Below, piece after piece: positions 8,624 through 16,675 of a stretch of 64,000 nt of DNA. The position numbers and the translations under genes are program-made. The first letter of the stretch is position 1; the number at the start of each line of letters is the position of its first letter. This DNA comes from Kitasatospora cinereorecta (lineage in GTDB: Bacteria > Actinomycetota > Actinomycetes > Streptomycetales > Streptomycetaceae). The stretch is taken from positions 930,001 to 994,000 of the forward strand of contig NZ_JAMZDX010000002.1 of assembly GCF_024172095.1 (NCBI RefSeq), written 5' to 3'. The notes beneath the pieces are model-generated. The model did not search any database, was not told the origin of the DNA, and saw nothing but the letters and a program-made list of their open reading frames with translations.

Positions 8624-9757
8624 ATGTCCGCCCGTCGCTCGACCGCCGTGACGCTGCTGTCCATCGCCGTGGCCGGAGCCGCGCTGGCCGGCTGCTCGTC
8701 CAAGAAGGACTCCGCCTCGGCCGACGCCGTCCAGGTCAACGCCTCGGACTCGGCCTGCGAGCTGTCCAAGACCACCTTCCCGGCCGGTCACGTCGAGCTC
8801 GCCATCGCCAACAAGGGCTCCAAGACCACCGAGGTGTACGTCTACGCCGCCGGCGACAAGATCGTGACCGAGCGCGAGAACATCGGCCCCGGCACCAAGG
8901 CCACCATCACCGCCGAGATCAAGGCCGGCAGCTACGAGGTCGCCTGCAAGCCGGGCATGACCGGCGACGGCATCCGCCAGAAGATCACCGTGACCGGTGA
9001 CGGCGCCGCCGCCAAGAGCGACCCGCGCCTGGAGGCGGCGGTCACCGCGTACCGCACCTACGCCCAGGAGCAGGCCGACGCCACCATCCCGGCCGTCCAG
9101 GCGTTCGCCGACGCGGTCAAGGCCGGTGACCTGGAGAAGGCCAAGGCCCTGTTCGCCCCCTCCCGGGTCGGCTGGGAGCGCACCGAGCCGGTCGCCGAGA
9201 GCTTCGGCGACATCGACCCGAAGACCGACACCCGCGAGGACGGCCTGGAGGCCGGCCAGGAGTGGACCGGCTGGCACAAGCTGGAGAAGTCGATCTGGGC
9301 CGACAGCAAGATCGACGACGGCGACAAGAAGCTCGCCGACCAGCTGGTCGCCGACCTGAAGGACTGGCAGAAGCGCATCCCGGCCGCCGAGATCACCGCC
9401 ACCGGCATGGCCAACGGCGCCAAGGAGCTGCTGGACGAGGTCTCCAAGAACAAGATCACCGGTGAGGAGGACCGCTACTCCCACACCGACCTGTCCGACT
9501 TCGCCGCCAACGTCGAGGGCGCCCGCAAGGCCTACGACCTGCTCAAGCCGGTCGCCGCCGAGAAGGACGCCGACCTCGCCAAGACCCTCGACGGCGAGTT
9601 CGACTCGATCCAGGCGCTGCTCGCCAAGTACAAGCAGGGCGACGTCTACACCTCGTACGACAAGGTCACCGAGGCCGAGCGCAAGACCTTCTCGGACGCG
9701 GTCAACTCGCTCGGCGAGCCGCTGTCCAAGCTCGCGGCCGCCGTCGTCGTCCAGTAA
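8624..9757 (+). CDS. efeO: EfeO iron-uptake lipoprotein
   Basis: A 377-residue lipoprotein. The ATG at 8624 follows GGAG; upstream codons in the same frame lack a signal. A signal peptide ends in the lipobox ALAGCSS, so the mature protein starts at Cys23 and sits on the outer face of the membrane. Residues about 35-120 form the EfeO cupredoxin-like domain (note CELSKTTFPAGHVELAIANKG). Residues about 130-370 form the M75/imelysin-like domain with the HxxE-type metal motif in GWHKLEKSIW and the conserved SRVGWERTEPVAESFGDIDP. It delivers iron to EfeU together with EfeB. First gene of the efeOBU operon. Confidence 0.95.
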   Translation: MSARRSTAVTLLSIAVAGAALAGCSSKKDSASADAVQVNASDSACELSKTTFPAGHVELAIANKGSKTTEVYVYAAGDKIVTERENIGPGTKATITAEIKAGSYEVACKPGMTGDGIRQKITVTGDGAAAKSDPRLEAAVTAYRTYAQEQADATIPAVQAFADAVKAGDLEKAKALFAPSRVGWERTEPVAESFGDIDPKTDTREDGLEAGQEWTGWHKLEKSIWADSKIDDGDKKLADQLVADLKDWQKRIPAAEITATGMANGAKELLDEVSKNKITGEEDRYSHTDLSDFAANVEGARKAYDLLKPVAAEKDADLAKTLDGEFDSIQALLAKYKQGDVYTSYDKVTEAERKTFSDAVNSLGEPLSKLAAAVVVQ

Positions 9758-9803
9758 CCTCCGGCAGTCTCCACACCCCACCCAGCACGCGAAGGACATC
9801 GAG

Positions 9804-11117
9804 ATGGCCGCCGAGAGCGCCGAGAACGCACAGCCGAACCAGGAAGCCGGGACCGACGCGGCGACCGACGCCGCCGACCAGCGCGGCGGGCTGAGCCGAC
9901 GCGCCGTCATCGGCTGGGCGGGCGCCGGCGTGGCGCTCGGCGCCGCGAGCGTCGGCACGGTCGCCGCCGCCACCCGGCACTCCGAGGACCCGGTGCCCGC
10001 CAAGCAGGCCGTGGACATCCCGTTCTACGGCGACCACCAGTCCGGCATCGCCACCCCGGTGCAGGACCGGCTGCACTTCGCCGCCTTCGACGTCATCACC
10101 ACCAACCGCGACGCGCTGGTGAAGATGCTCAAGGAGTGGACCAAGGCCGCCGCCGCGATGACCGCCGGCCGCGAGGTCGGCGCCGGAGCGACCGGCGGCC
10201 TGCCGGAGGCTCCGCCGGACGACACCGGCGAGGCCCTCGGCCTCCCCGCCTCCCGACTCACCCTCACCATCGGCTTCGGCCCCACCCTGTTCGAGAAGGA
10301 CGGCGTGGACCGCTTCGGCCTCAAGGCCAAGCGCCCCGACGCCCTGGTCGACCTGCCGCAGTTCCGCGGGGACCGGCTGGAGGCCGGCCGGGTCGGCGGC
10401 GACCTCTGCATCCAGGCCTGCGCCGACGACCCGCAGATCGCCGTCCACGCCATCCGCAACCTGGCCCGTATCGGCATGGGCGTGGTCAACGTCCGCTGGT
10501 CGCAGCTCGGCTTCGGCAAGACCTCCTCCACCACCCCGGACGCCCAGACCCCGCGCAACCTGATGGGCTTCAAGGACGGCACCCACAACATCGCCGGTAC
10601 CGACGAGGCCGCCCTCGCCAAGCACGTCTGGGTCGCCCCCGGCGACGGCCAGGACTGGATGACCGGCGGCTCCTACCTGGTCGCCCGCCGGATCCGGATG
10701 ACCATCGAGACCTGGGACCGCACCTCGCTCAAGGAGCAGGAGGACGTCTTCGGCCGCACCAAGCTCGAAGGCGCCCCGCTCGGCAAGCAGAAGGAGCGCG
10801 ACACCCCGGACCTCAAGGCCATGAAGGACACCGCGCACGTCCGCCTCGCCCACCCGGACAGCAACGAGGGCCTGACGATCCTGCGCCGCGGCTTCTCCTT
10901 CACGGACGGCTCCGACGGCCTCGGCCGCCTGGACGCCGGCCTGTTCTTCCTCGCCTACCAGCGGGACACCCGCAAGCAGTTCGTCCCGCTGCAGACCAAG
11001 CTGGCCGCCAACGACGCGCTGAACGAGTACATCACCCACGTCGGGTCCGGACACTTCGCCTGCCCCGCCGGCGTCCGCAAGCCCGGCGAGTGGTGGGGCC
11101 AGGCCCTGTTCGGCTGA
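9804..11117 (+). CDS. efeB: EfeB, Tat-exported DyP-type haem peroxidase
   Basis: A 437-residue DyP-type peroxidase, 46 bases after efeO. The ATG follows GAAGGA. The N-terminus is a Tat signal: SRRAVIGWAGAGVALGAAS after a 34-residue polar leader. The family motif GxxDG is present as GFKDG with catalytic Asp258, and the haem-ligand region HVRLAHPDSNEG and the downstream FLAYQRDTRKQF segment are intact. In the EfeUOB system EfeB acts outside the membrane, oxidising ferrous iron or releasing iron from haem. Length and order match other actinobacterial efeOBU operons. Confidence 0.95.
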   Translation: MAAESAENAQPNQEAGTDAATDAADQRGGLSRRAVIGWAGAGVALGAASVGTVAAATRHSEDPVPAKQAVDIPFYGDHQSGIATPVQDRLHFAAFDVITTNRDALVKMLKEWTKAAAAMTAGREVGAGATGGLPEAPPDDTGEALGLPASRLTLTIGFGPTLFEKDGVDRFGLKAKRPDALVDLPQFRGDRLEAGRVGGDLCIQACADDPQIAVHAIRNLARIGMGVVNVRWSQLGFGKTSSTTPDAQTPRNLMGFKDGTHNIAGTDEAALAKHVWVAPGDGQDWMTGGSYLVARRIRMTIETWDRTSLKEQEDVFGRTKLEGAPLGKQKERDTPDLKAMKDTAHVRLAHPDSNEGLTILRRGFSFTDGSDGLGRLDAGLFFLAYQRDTRKQFVPLQTKLAANDALNEYITHVGSGHFACPAGVRKPGEWWGQALFG

Positions 11118-11183
11118 CGCCACCGACGCCACCGACGGCAGCGGCCACCAGCAGGCCACCCGTACAACCCCGAGGAGAGCGCC

Positions 11184-12038
11184 GTGTTCGGCAACTACCT
11201 GATCGGCCTGCGCGAAGGCCTCGAAGCCAGCCTGGTCGTCTGCATCCTGATCGCCTACCTGGTGAAGACCGGCCGCAAGGACCGGCTCGGCCCGGTCTGG
11301 CTCGGCATCGGCTCCGCCGTCGCCCTGTCGATGGCGTTCGGCGCAATGCTGCAGTTCGGCTCCTCGCAGCTGTCCTTCGAGGCCCAGGAGGCCCTCGGTG
11401 GCACGCTGTCGATCGTCGCCGTCGGCCTGGTCACCTGGATGGTCTTCTGGATGCGACGCACCGCGCGCCACCTGAAGAGCGAACTCCACGGCAAGCTGGA
11501 CGCCGCCCTCGCCATGGGCACCGTCGCGCTGGTCGTCACCTCCTTCCTCGCCGTCGGCCGGGAGGGACTGGAGACCGCGCTGTTCATCTGGACCGCCGTC
11601 CAGGCCACCGGCGACGGGTGGAACCCGCTGGTCGGCGCGATCCTCGGACTGCTCACCTCGGTGGTCCTCGGGTGGCTCTTCTACCGCGGCGCGCTCAAGA
11701 TCAACCTGGCGAAGTTCTTCACCTGGACCGGCGCGATGCTGGTCGTCGTCGCGGCCGGCGTCCTCGCCTACGGCGTGCACGACCTCCAGGAGGCCGGCTG
11801 GATCCCCGGCCTGCACCAGCTCGCCTTCGACATCTCCTCCACCATCCCGAAGGAGAGCTGGTACGGCACCCTGCTCAAGGGCGTCTTCAACTTCCAGCCC
11901 GACCCCACCTGGCTCCAGATCGGCGTCTGGCTCGCCTACCTGGTGCCCACCCTGGCCGTCTTCCTCGGCAACACCGGCGGCAGCCGGCCCGCCAAGCCCG
12001 TCGCCCAGGCCCAGGCCGACGCGACCCGCACCGCCTGA
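11184..12038 (+). CDS. efeU: EfeU, FTR1-family iron permease
   Basis: A 284-residue membrane protein beginning with GTG at 11184 behind GAGGAG. Seven hydrophobic segments are visible. The two iron-binding REGLE motifs of the FTR1/EfeU family are both intact, at residue 9 (GLREGLEASL) and near residue 126 (VGREGLETALF). It imports ferric iron produced by EfeB at the cell surface. It is the last gene of the operon and is followed by a strong hairpin terminator. Confidence 0.95.
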   Translation: MFGNYLIGLREGLEASLVVCILIAYLVKTGRKDRLGPVWLGIGSAVALSMAFGAMLQFGSSQLSFEAQEALGGTLSIVAVGLVTWMVFWMRRTARHLKSELHGKLDAALAMGTVALVVTSFLAVGREGLETALFIWTAVQATGDGWNPLVGAILGLLTSVVLGWLFYRGALKINLAKFFTWTGAMLVVVAAGVLAYGVHDLQEAGWIPGLHQLAFDISSTIPKESWYGTLLKGVFNFQPDPTWLQIGVWLAYLVPTLAVFLGNTGGSRPAKPVAQAQADATRTA

Positions 12039-12057
12039 GACCGGCTCCGCCGGCAGC

Positions 12058-12092
12058 ACGCCCCGCCTCCCTGCGAAGGGAACGCGGGGCGT
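12058..12092 (+). terminator. Terminator of efeOBU
   Basis: ACGCCCCGC and GCGGGGCGT form a perfect nine-base stem; the loop contains a second small stem TCCC/GGGA. It lies 20 bases after the efeU stop and before the convergent esterase gene, so it may serve both. Confidence 0.75.
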
Positions 12093-12117
12093 TCGGCATT
12101 CCGGCGCGGCCCGTCTG

Positions 12118-13047
12118 TCAGTGGACCGGTTCGAGGCGGCCGGCGTTGTGGTGGTCGGCGTTCAGGTGGGCGGTGAGGAAGCGGGCGGCGCGGTCGAGTG
12201 CGGCGTCCGCCTCGTCGAGGCGGCCGTAGTGGTGCTGGAAGACGTGGGGGAGGCCGGGGCCGACTTCGAGCGTGACCTCGACGCCGTCGGCGCCCGCGCG
12301 GCCGGCCAGCCGGACCGCGTCGTCGAGGAGCACCTCGTTCGCCCCGACCTGCACGAGGAGCGGGGGCAGTCCGGTGAGGTCGGCGAACACCGGGCTGGCC
12401 AGGGGATGCGCCCGGTCGCCCGCACCGACGTAGAGATCGGCGTAGGCGCGCACGTCGGCCGCGGTGAAAATGGGGTCGGCGCTCTCCTTGGAGGTGATGC
12501 TTCCTCCGGCGAGGGTGAGGTCGGCCCACGGCGAAAAGACGACCACGGCGGCCGGTTGCGGCAGTCCGGCCTCCCGGGCGGCGAGCAGCGTGGCGATGCT
12601 CAATCCGCCACCGGCGGAGTCACCGGCCAGCACGAGGTCCTGCGGGTCGGTGCCCGACGCCAGCAGCTCGCGGTAGGCCGCGAGCCCGTCGTCGACAGCC
12701 GCGGGGAACGGGTGCTCGGGCGCCAGCCGGTAGTCCACCGAGGTCGCGCGCAGCCCGGCGCGGCGGGCCAGTTCACCGACCAGCCCGGCGTGGGTGTCCG
12801 GTGAGCCGATGACGTAGCCACCGCCGTGCAGGTAGAGCAGCCGGCCGCGGCCGGAGGCTCCGGCCGGCTCCAGCTCCAGGGCCGGCCGCCCGCCGAGGAC
12901 GGTGGTGCGGGTGGCCACGCCGTCCGGCGCGGGGCGGGTGAGGGCCGCGGCGAAACCGCTGCGCTGCTCCTCAGGAGTGAGTGGCTGCTCGCTGCGAGGG
13001 GCGGAACGGAGTATGGCGTCCAGGGCGTCGCGCTGCTGTCGGGACAT
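12118..13047 (-). CDS. HSL-type alpha/beta-hydrolase (esterase)
   Basis: A 309-residue hydrolase of the hormone-sensitive-lipase family. Start ATG at 13047 is chosen because GGAGG lies seven bases upstream; the frame continues to 13119 without one. The oxyanion-hole motif HGGGYVIG, the nucleophile elbow GDSAGGG and the C-terminal Asp and His regions (ANEVLLDDA and GLPHVFQ) form a complete catalytic set. It has no signal peptide, so it acts in the cytoplasm on short-chain esters. It is divergent from a MarR gene with palindromes between them, so MarR control is likely. Confidence 0.9.
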   Translation of the reverse strand: MSRQQRDALDAILRSAPRSEQPLTPEEQRSGFAAALTRPAPDGVATRTTVLGGRPALELEPAGASGRGRLLYLHGGGYVIGSPDTHAGLVGELARRAGLRATSVDYRLAPEHPFPAAVDDGLAAYRELLASGTDPQDLVLAGDSAGGGLSIATLLAAREAGLPQPAAVVVFSPWADLTLAGGSITSKESADPIFTAADVRAYADLYVGAGDRAHPLASPVFADLTGLPPLLVQVGANEVLLDDAVRLAGRAGADGVEVTLEVGPGLPHVFQHHYGRLDEADAALDRAARFLTAHLNADHHNAGRLEPVH

Positions 13048-13087
13048 GCGGGGCCTCCATGGGGCGGGGTGCTCGGGATGCGAGGAT

Positions 13088-13103
13088 GGATTCCTGGGAA
13101 TCC
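13088..13103. promoter_or_regulatory. Palindromic operator between esterase and MarR genes, copy 1
   Basis: GGATTCCTGGGAATCC is a perfect palindrome, seven bases per arm with a two-base centre. It sits 41 bases upstream of the esterase start. Confidence 0.6.
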
Positions 13104-13137
13104 ACCTGTCCGCTCCCAACCGGATTCCACGGAAGAT

Positions 13138-13151
13138 GATTCCCGAGAATC
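13138..13151. promoter_or_regulatory. Palindromic operator, copy 2, next to the MarR start
   Basis: GATTCCCGAGAATC has matching five-base arms GATTC/GAATC around CCGA and repeats the core of copy 1. A third half-like element, GGATTCC, lies at 13122-13128. The site is 16 bases before the MarR start codon, which suggests autoregulation. Confidence 0.55.
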
Positions 13152-13166
13152 TACTGGAAGGCCAAT

Positions 13167-13613
13167 GTGAGTCACATCACTCCGATCTTCATCGACCTGG
13201 TCCGCGTCGAGACCCGGCTCTACAACGCGGTGAGCGCCCGGTTGCGTGCCGAACAAGGGCTGGGGCTGGGGCAGTTCGAGTTCCTGGAGATCATCGACCG
13301 GGTGCCGGGGTGCCGCGTGCTCGACATCGTCGGCGAAGTGGCGATCACCGTGGGGGCCGTCAGCAAGGCGGTCGACCGGCTGGTGGCTGCGGGCTGGTGC
13401 GAGCGGGTCGCGCACCCCCAGGACCGTCGCTCGTCCGTCCTCCGCCTCACCTCCGCGGGCGAGGAGCGGTTGTCCGCCTCCCGCCCCATCGTCGAAAGCG
13501 AACTCGCCGCACTGGCCGCGGCGGTTCCCCCCGACGGCCTGGCCCGCATCGCCTCGACCCTGGCCGACCTGCGCGCAACCCTCGAGGCGGGCGCCCACGG
13601 CCGGCCGGGGTGA
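13167..13613 (+). CDS. MarR-family transcriptional regulator
   Basis: A 148-residue winged-helix regulator. The start is GTG at 13167; the ATG two bases earlier runs straight into a stop, and GGAAGG lies eight bases upstream. The recognition part VGAVSKAVDRLVAAGWCERV and the wing with the family motif HPQDRRSSVLRLTSAG are intact, followed by the dimerisation helices. MarR proteins usually respond to small aromatic or lipid-like ligands. Its neighbour in the divergent direction is an esterase, and matching palindromes lie between them, so the esterase is the probable target. Confidence 0.92.
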   Translation: MSHITPIFIDLVRVETRLYNAVSARLRAEQGLGLGQFEFLEIIDRVPGCRVLDIVGEVAITVGAVSKAVDRLVAAGWCERVAHPQDRRSSVLRLTSAGEERLSASRPIVESELAALAAAVPPDGLARIASTLADLRATLEAGAHGRPG

Positions 13614-13672
13614 GGGGACGAGTCTGCAGGGGTGGAGGTTTGGCGGGGGGACGGGGGTGTCAGGTATTCGGA

Positions 13673-14575
13673 ATGGAGATCTCGGAGGAGGTGCGGGACG
13701 CCCTCGGGCGGGGCGGGCCCGTGGTGGCGCTGGAGTCGACGATCATCGCGCACGGGCTGCCGCGGCCCCGGAACCTGGCGGTGGCGCGGGAGTTGGAGGA
13801 GCTGGTGCGGGCCGGCGGGGCGGTGCCGGCGACGATCGCGGTGCTGGACGGGGTGCCGAGGATCGGGCTCGGGAAGGCGGAGTTGGAGCGGGTGGCGTCC
13901 GAGGACGGCCTGCGCAAGCTCGGCCACCGCGACCTGGCGCCCGCCCTCGCGGCGGGGGCCAGCGGGGCGACGACGGTCTCCGGGACGGCGTTCCTCGCTG
14001 CCCGGGCGGGGATCCGGGTGTTCGCCACCGGCGGTCTCGGCGGGGTGCACCGGGGTTGGGCGAGCACCATGGACGAATCCGCCGACCTCGGCCTGCTGGC
14101 CCGGACCAGGATCACCGTGGTGTGCGCCGGGGTGAAGTCCATCCTGGACGTCCCGGCCACCCTGGAACGGCTGGAGACGCTCGGCGTCGGCGTGCTCGGG
14201 CACCGGACCGCCGAGTTCCCGGGCTTCTACCTGACCCGCTCCGGGCAGCCGGTCGACTGGACGGTGGACTCCCCGGCCGGCGTCGCGGCTGCGATGCGTG
14301 CCCAGGACGCGCTCGGCGGGCTGGACTCGGCGCTGGTGGTGGCCAATCCGGTCGCCGAGCGCGAGCAGTTGGACCCGGCGCTGCACGACCGGGTGCTGGC
14401 GGCGGGCCTGGCGGCGGCCGAGCAGGCGGGGGTGAGCGGTCAGGCGATCACGCCGTACCTGCTGGCGTACCTCACCGAGCACACCGCGGGCGCCTCGCTG
14501 GAGGCGAACCTGGCGGCGGTCCGCGGCAACGTCCGGCTGGCGGCGGAGATCGCGGGGGAGTGGGCCCGGGGGTGA
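13673..14575 (+). CDS. psuG: Pseudouridine-5'-phosphate glycosidase (PsuG)
   Basis: A 300-residue protein of the PsuG/IndA family. It splits pseudouridine 5'-phosphate into uracil and ribose 5-phosphate with a catalytic Lys. Family hallmarks are VALESTIIAHGLPRPRNL, the PATIAVLDGVPRIGL strand, KLGHRDLAPALA with the conserved Lys, the GATTVSGT and FATGGLGGVHRG motifs, and the NPV(A)EREQLDP region near the end. The frame runs far upstream, but the ATG at 13673 begins exactly where family members begin; its ribosome-binding site is weak. It overlaps the next gene as GTGA, coupling glycosidase to kinase. Confidence 0.93.
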   Translation: MEISEEVRDALGRGGPVVALESTIIAHGLPRPRNLAVARELEELVRAGGAVPATIAVLDGVPRIGLGKAELERVASEDGLRKLGHRDLAPALAAGASGATTVSGTAFLAARAGIRVFATGGLGGVHRGWASTMDESADLGLLARTRITVVCAGVKSILDVPATLERLETLGVGVLGHRTAEFPGFYLTRSGQPVDWTVDSPAGVAAAMRAQDALGGLDSALVVANPVAEREQLDPALHDRVLAAGLAAAEQAGVSGQAITPYLLAYLTEHTAGASLEANLAAVRGNVRLAAEIAGEWARG

Positions 14576-15477
14576 GCGGCGCGCTGCTGGTGGTGGGGGA
14601 CGTGGTCACCGACGTGGTGGCTCGGCACGGGCGGCCGCTGGCGCCGGGTACGGACACGGCGGCCCGGATCAGCGTGCGGCCCGGCGGGGCCGGGGCCAAC
14701 GCGGCGGCGTGGGCGGCCCGGGCGGGCGCCGAGGTCCGGCTGCTGGGCCGGGTCGGCACCGACTCGGCGGACTGGCACCGGGAGGAGCTGCTGGCCGCAG
14801 GCGTCCGGCCGAGTCTGGTGGTCGATCCGGACACACCCACCGCGGTGGTGATCGCGCTGGTGGACGCGGAGGCGGAGCGCACCTTCGTCACCGACAGCGG
14901 GGCGACGGCGCTGCTCGGCCCGGCGGACTGGGACCCCGGGCTGCTGGCCGGCGCCGGCCGGGTGCACCTGTCCGGCTACCTCTACTTCACCGAGCCTGGG
15001 CGACGGCTGGCGGCGCTCGTGGCCCTGGAGGCGGGCCGGCGGGGGCTGCCGGTGAGCGTCGATCCGGCGTCCACCGGCTTCATCGAGCGGATGGGACGGG
15101 AGGCGTTCCTGGCGGCGCTGGGCGGAGTCGGCACCCTGCTGCCCAACCTGTCGGAGGCGCTGCTGCTGAGCGGCGAGACGGAGCCCGGGACGGCCGCCCG
15201 GGTGCTCGGGGAGCGGTACGGCGAGGCGGTGGTGACGCTGGGCTGCGAGGGCGCACTGGTCGCCCGGGCGGGCGAGCCGGTGGCCCGGGTGGCGGGCGTC
15301 CCGGCGACGGCGGTGGACACCACGGGCGCCGGGGACGCCTTCGCGGGCGCGTACCTGGCGGGGCGGCTGCGCGGGGAGAGTCCGGTCGAGGCGGCCCGCT
15401 CCGGCTGCGCGGCGGGTGCGGAGGCGGTCGCCCGGGTCGGCGGCCGGCCGGCGGCGGGCGGTCCGGGGCGGCGCTAG
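14572..15477 (+). CDS. psuK: PfkB-family kinase, probable pseudouridine kinase (PsuK)
   Basis: A 301-residue ribokinase-like sugar kinase whose GTG start overlaps the psuG stop. It has the N-terminal substrate part GGAGANAAAWAARAG with PfkB signature 1 and the C-terminal signature 2, DTTGAGDAFAGAYLAG, with the catalytic Asp of TGAGD. Next to psuG the natural substrate is pseudouridine, phosphorylated at the 5' position so that PsuG can cleave it. Family membership is certain; substrate is inferred from the neighbour. The pathway recycles modified nucleosides from RNA turnover. Confidence 0.88.
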   Translation: MSGALLVVGDVVTDVVARHGRPLAPGTDTAARISVRPGGAGANAAAWAARAGAEVRLLGRVGTDSADWHREELLAAGVRPSLVVDPDTPTAVVIALVDAEAERTFVTDSGATALLGPADWDPGLLAGAGRVHLSGYLYFTEPGRRLAALVALEAGRRGLPVSVDPASTGFIERMGREAFLAALGGVGTLLPNLSEALLLSGETEPGTAARVLGERYGEAVVTLGCEGALVARAGEPVARVAGVPATAVDTTGAGDAFAGAYLAGRLRGESPVEAARSGCAAGAEAVARVGGRPAAGGPGRR

Positions 15478-15479
15478 AC

Positions 15480-15516
15480 CGGTCGGGTGCCGGTGGATCG
15501 GTCGGGTGCCGGTGGA
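15480..15516. repeat. 18-bp tandem direct repeat after psuK
   Basis: CGGTCGGGTGCCGGTGGA occurs twice (15480-15497 and 15499-15516) with one base between, starting at the psuK stop. It probably arose by slippage. The rest of the gap to 15579 is G-rich and otherwise empty. Confidence 0.7.
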
Positions 15517-15566
15517 CCGGGCGGGCGGCGGCCGGCGGCCGGGTGGGTGGGGGTGGGGAAGCGGCG

Positions 15567-15572
15567 TAGATT
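15567..15572 (+). promoter_or_regulatory. -10 element for a leaderless transcript
   Basis: TAGATT ends exactly six bases before the ATG at 15579, the spacing seen in leaderless actinobacterial mRNAs. No clear -35 is visible. The alternative is a leadered message using the GAGG just before the start. Confidence 0.4.
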
Positions 15573-15578
15573 CGAGGT

Positions 15579-16625
15579 ATGGGCCCGCCCGAGACGGTGA
15601 CGGTGGAGCCGTACAACGCGCAGACGCCCGCGGATGCCCTTGGGCCGCATCTGACGGCCGCGGACGCGCTGTTCGTGCGCTCGCACTTCGAGGTGGCGCG
15701 GATCCCGGCGGACCGGTGGCGGCTGCGGGTGGGGGAGCACGCCGAGTTCGGGTACCGGGAGCTGCTGGCGATGGGCCGGCACGAGGTGGAGACGGTGCTG
15801 GAGTGCGCCGGCAACGGCCGGAGCCTGATGAGCCCGGTGCCGCCCGGGCTGCCGTGGGGCGAGCGGGCGGTGGGTTGCGCCCGGTTCGCCGGGGTGCCGT
15901 TCCGCGCGGTGGCCGAGCGGGCGGGGCTGACCGGGGACGCGGTGGAGTACGTGTTCACCGGCGCCGACCGGGGTGAGGTGGACGGCCGGTCCGTGCCGTT
16001 CGAACGCAGCCTGCCGGTGGCGGCGGCGCTGGACGGGGACACCCTGCTGGCCACCGAGCTCAACGGCCGCCCGCTGACCCCCGAGCACGGCGCGCCGGTC
16101 CGGCTGGTGGCGCCCGGCCGCTACGGGGTGGCGGACGTGAAGTGGCTGGTCGCCGTCCGGGCGGTGGACGAGCCGTTCGACGGGCCGTTCCAGGGCGGCT
16201 CGTACGTGTACCGGGAGGCGGTCGGCACGCCCGAGGGGCCGGTGGGCGCCGTCCGGGTGCGCTCGCTGGTGACCGACCCGGCGCCCGGTGCGGAGCTGGC
16301 GGCCGGCCGGGAGGCGGTGCTGCGCGGCCACGCCTGGTCGGGCGGTCCGCCGGTGCGGCTGGTGGAGGTCCGGGTGGACGAGGGCCCGTGGGCGGCGGCC
16401 GAGCTGGTGCCCGGGGACGGGCGGTACGCGTGGAGCGACTGGTCGCACCGGTGGACCCCGCCGGAGCCGGGCCGCTACCGGATCACCGTCCGGGCCACCG
16501 ACGCCGAGGGCGCGGTCCAGCCGCTGGCGGCGCCGTGGAACGCGGACGGCTACGGCTGCAACCCGGCCGCGGTGGTCGAGGTCGTCGCGGTCGAGGTCGC
16601 GGTGGGCGACGCCGCAGTGGGCTGA
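15579..16625 (+). CDS. Sulfite-oxidase-like molybdopterin enzyme
   Basis: A 348-residue protein of the sulfite oxidase family. The Mo-pterin domain (about 20-210) has the Mo-ligand Cys76 in LECAGNGRSL and the conserved GVRF-like segment GCARFAGVPF. The C-terminal Ig-like dimerisation domain (about 225-335) ends in the usual WNADGYGCNPAA motif. No Tat signal or haem domain is visible, so it appears cytoplasmic and heme-free. It would oxidise sulfite to sulfate. The genes that follow make or consume sulfite and persulfide, which supports the role. Confidence 0.9.
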   Translation: MGPPETVTVEPYNAQTPADALGPHLTAADALFVRSHFEVARIPADRWRLRVGEHAEFGYRELLAMGRHEVETVLECAGNGRSLMSPVPPGLPWGERAVGCARFAGVPFRAVAERAGLTGDAVEYVFTGADRGEVDGRSVPFERSLPVAAALDGDTLLATELNGRPLTPEHGAPVRLVAPGRYGVADVKWLVAVRAVDEPFDGPFQGGSYVYREAVGTPEGPVGAVRVRSLVTDPAPGAELAAGREAVLRGHAWSGGPPVRLVEVRVDEGPWAAAELVPGDGRYAWSDWSHRWTPPEPGRYRITVRATDAEGAVQPLAAPWNADGYGCNPAAVVEVVAVEVAVGDAAVG

Positions 16626-16675
16626 GCGGCGACCCCGGGCCGGGCGCCGGCGGCGGAGAGAGAGGGTGAGCGCGA

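Noticed and set aside
9702..12059. 785-codon frame antisense to efeB and efeU
   Set aside because: The sense strand encodes complete EfeB and EfeU; the antisense frame is an artefact of third-position GC.
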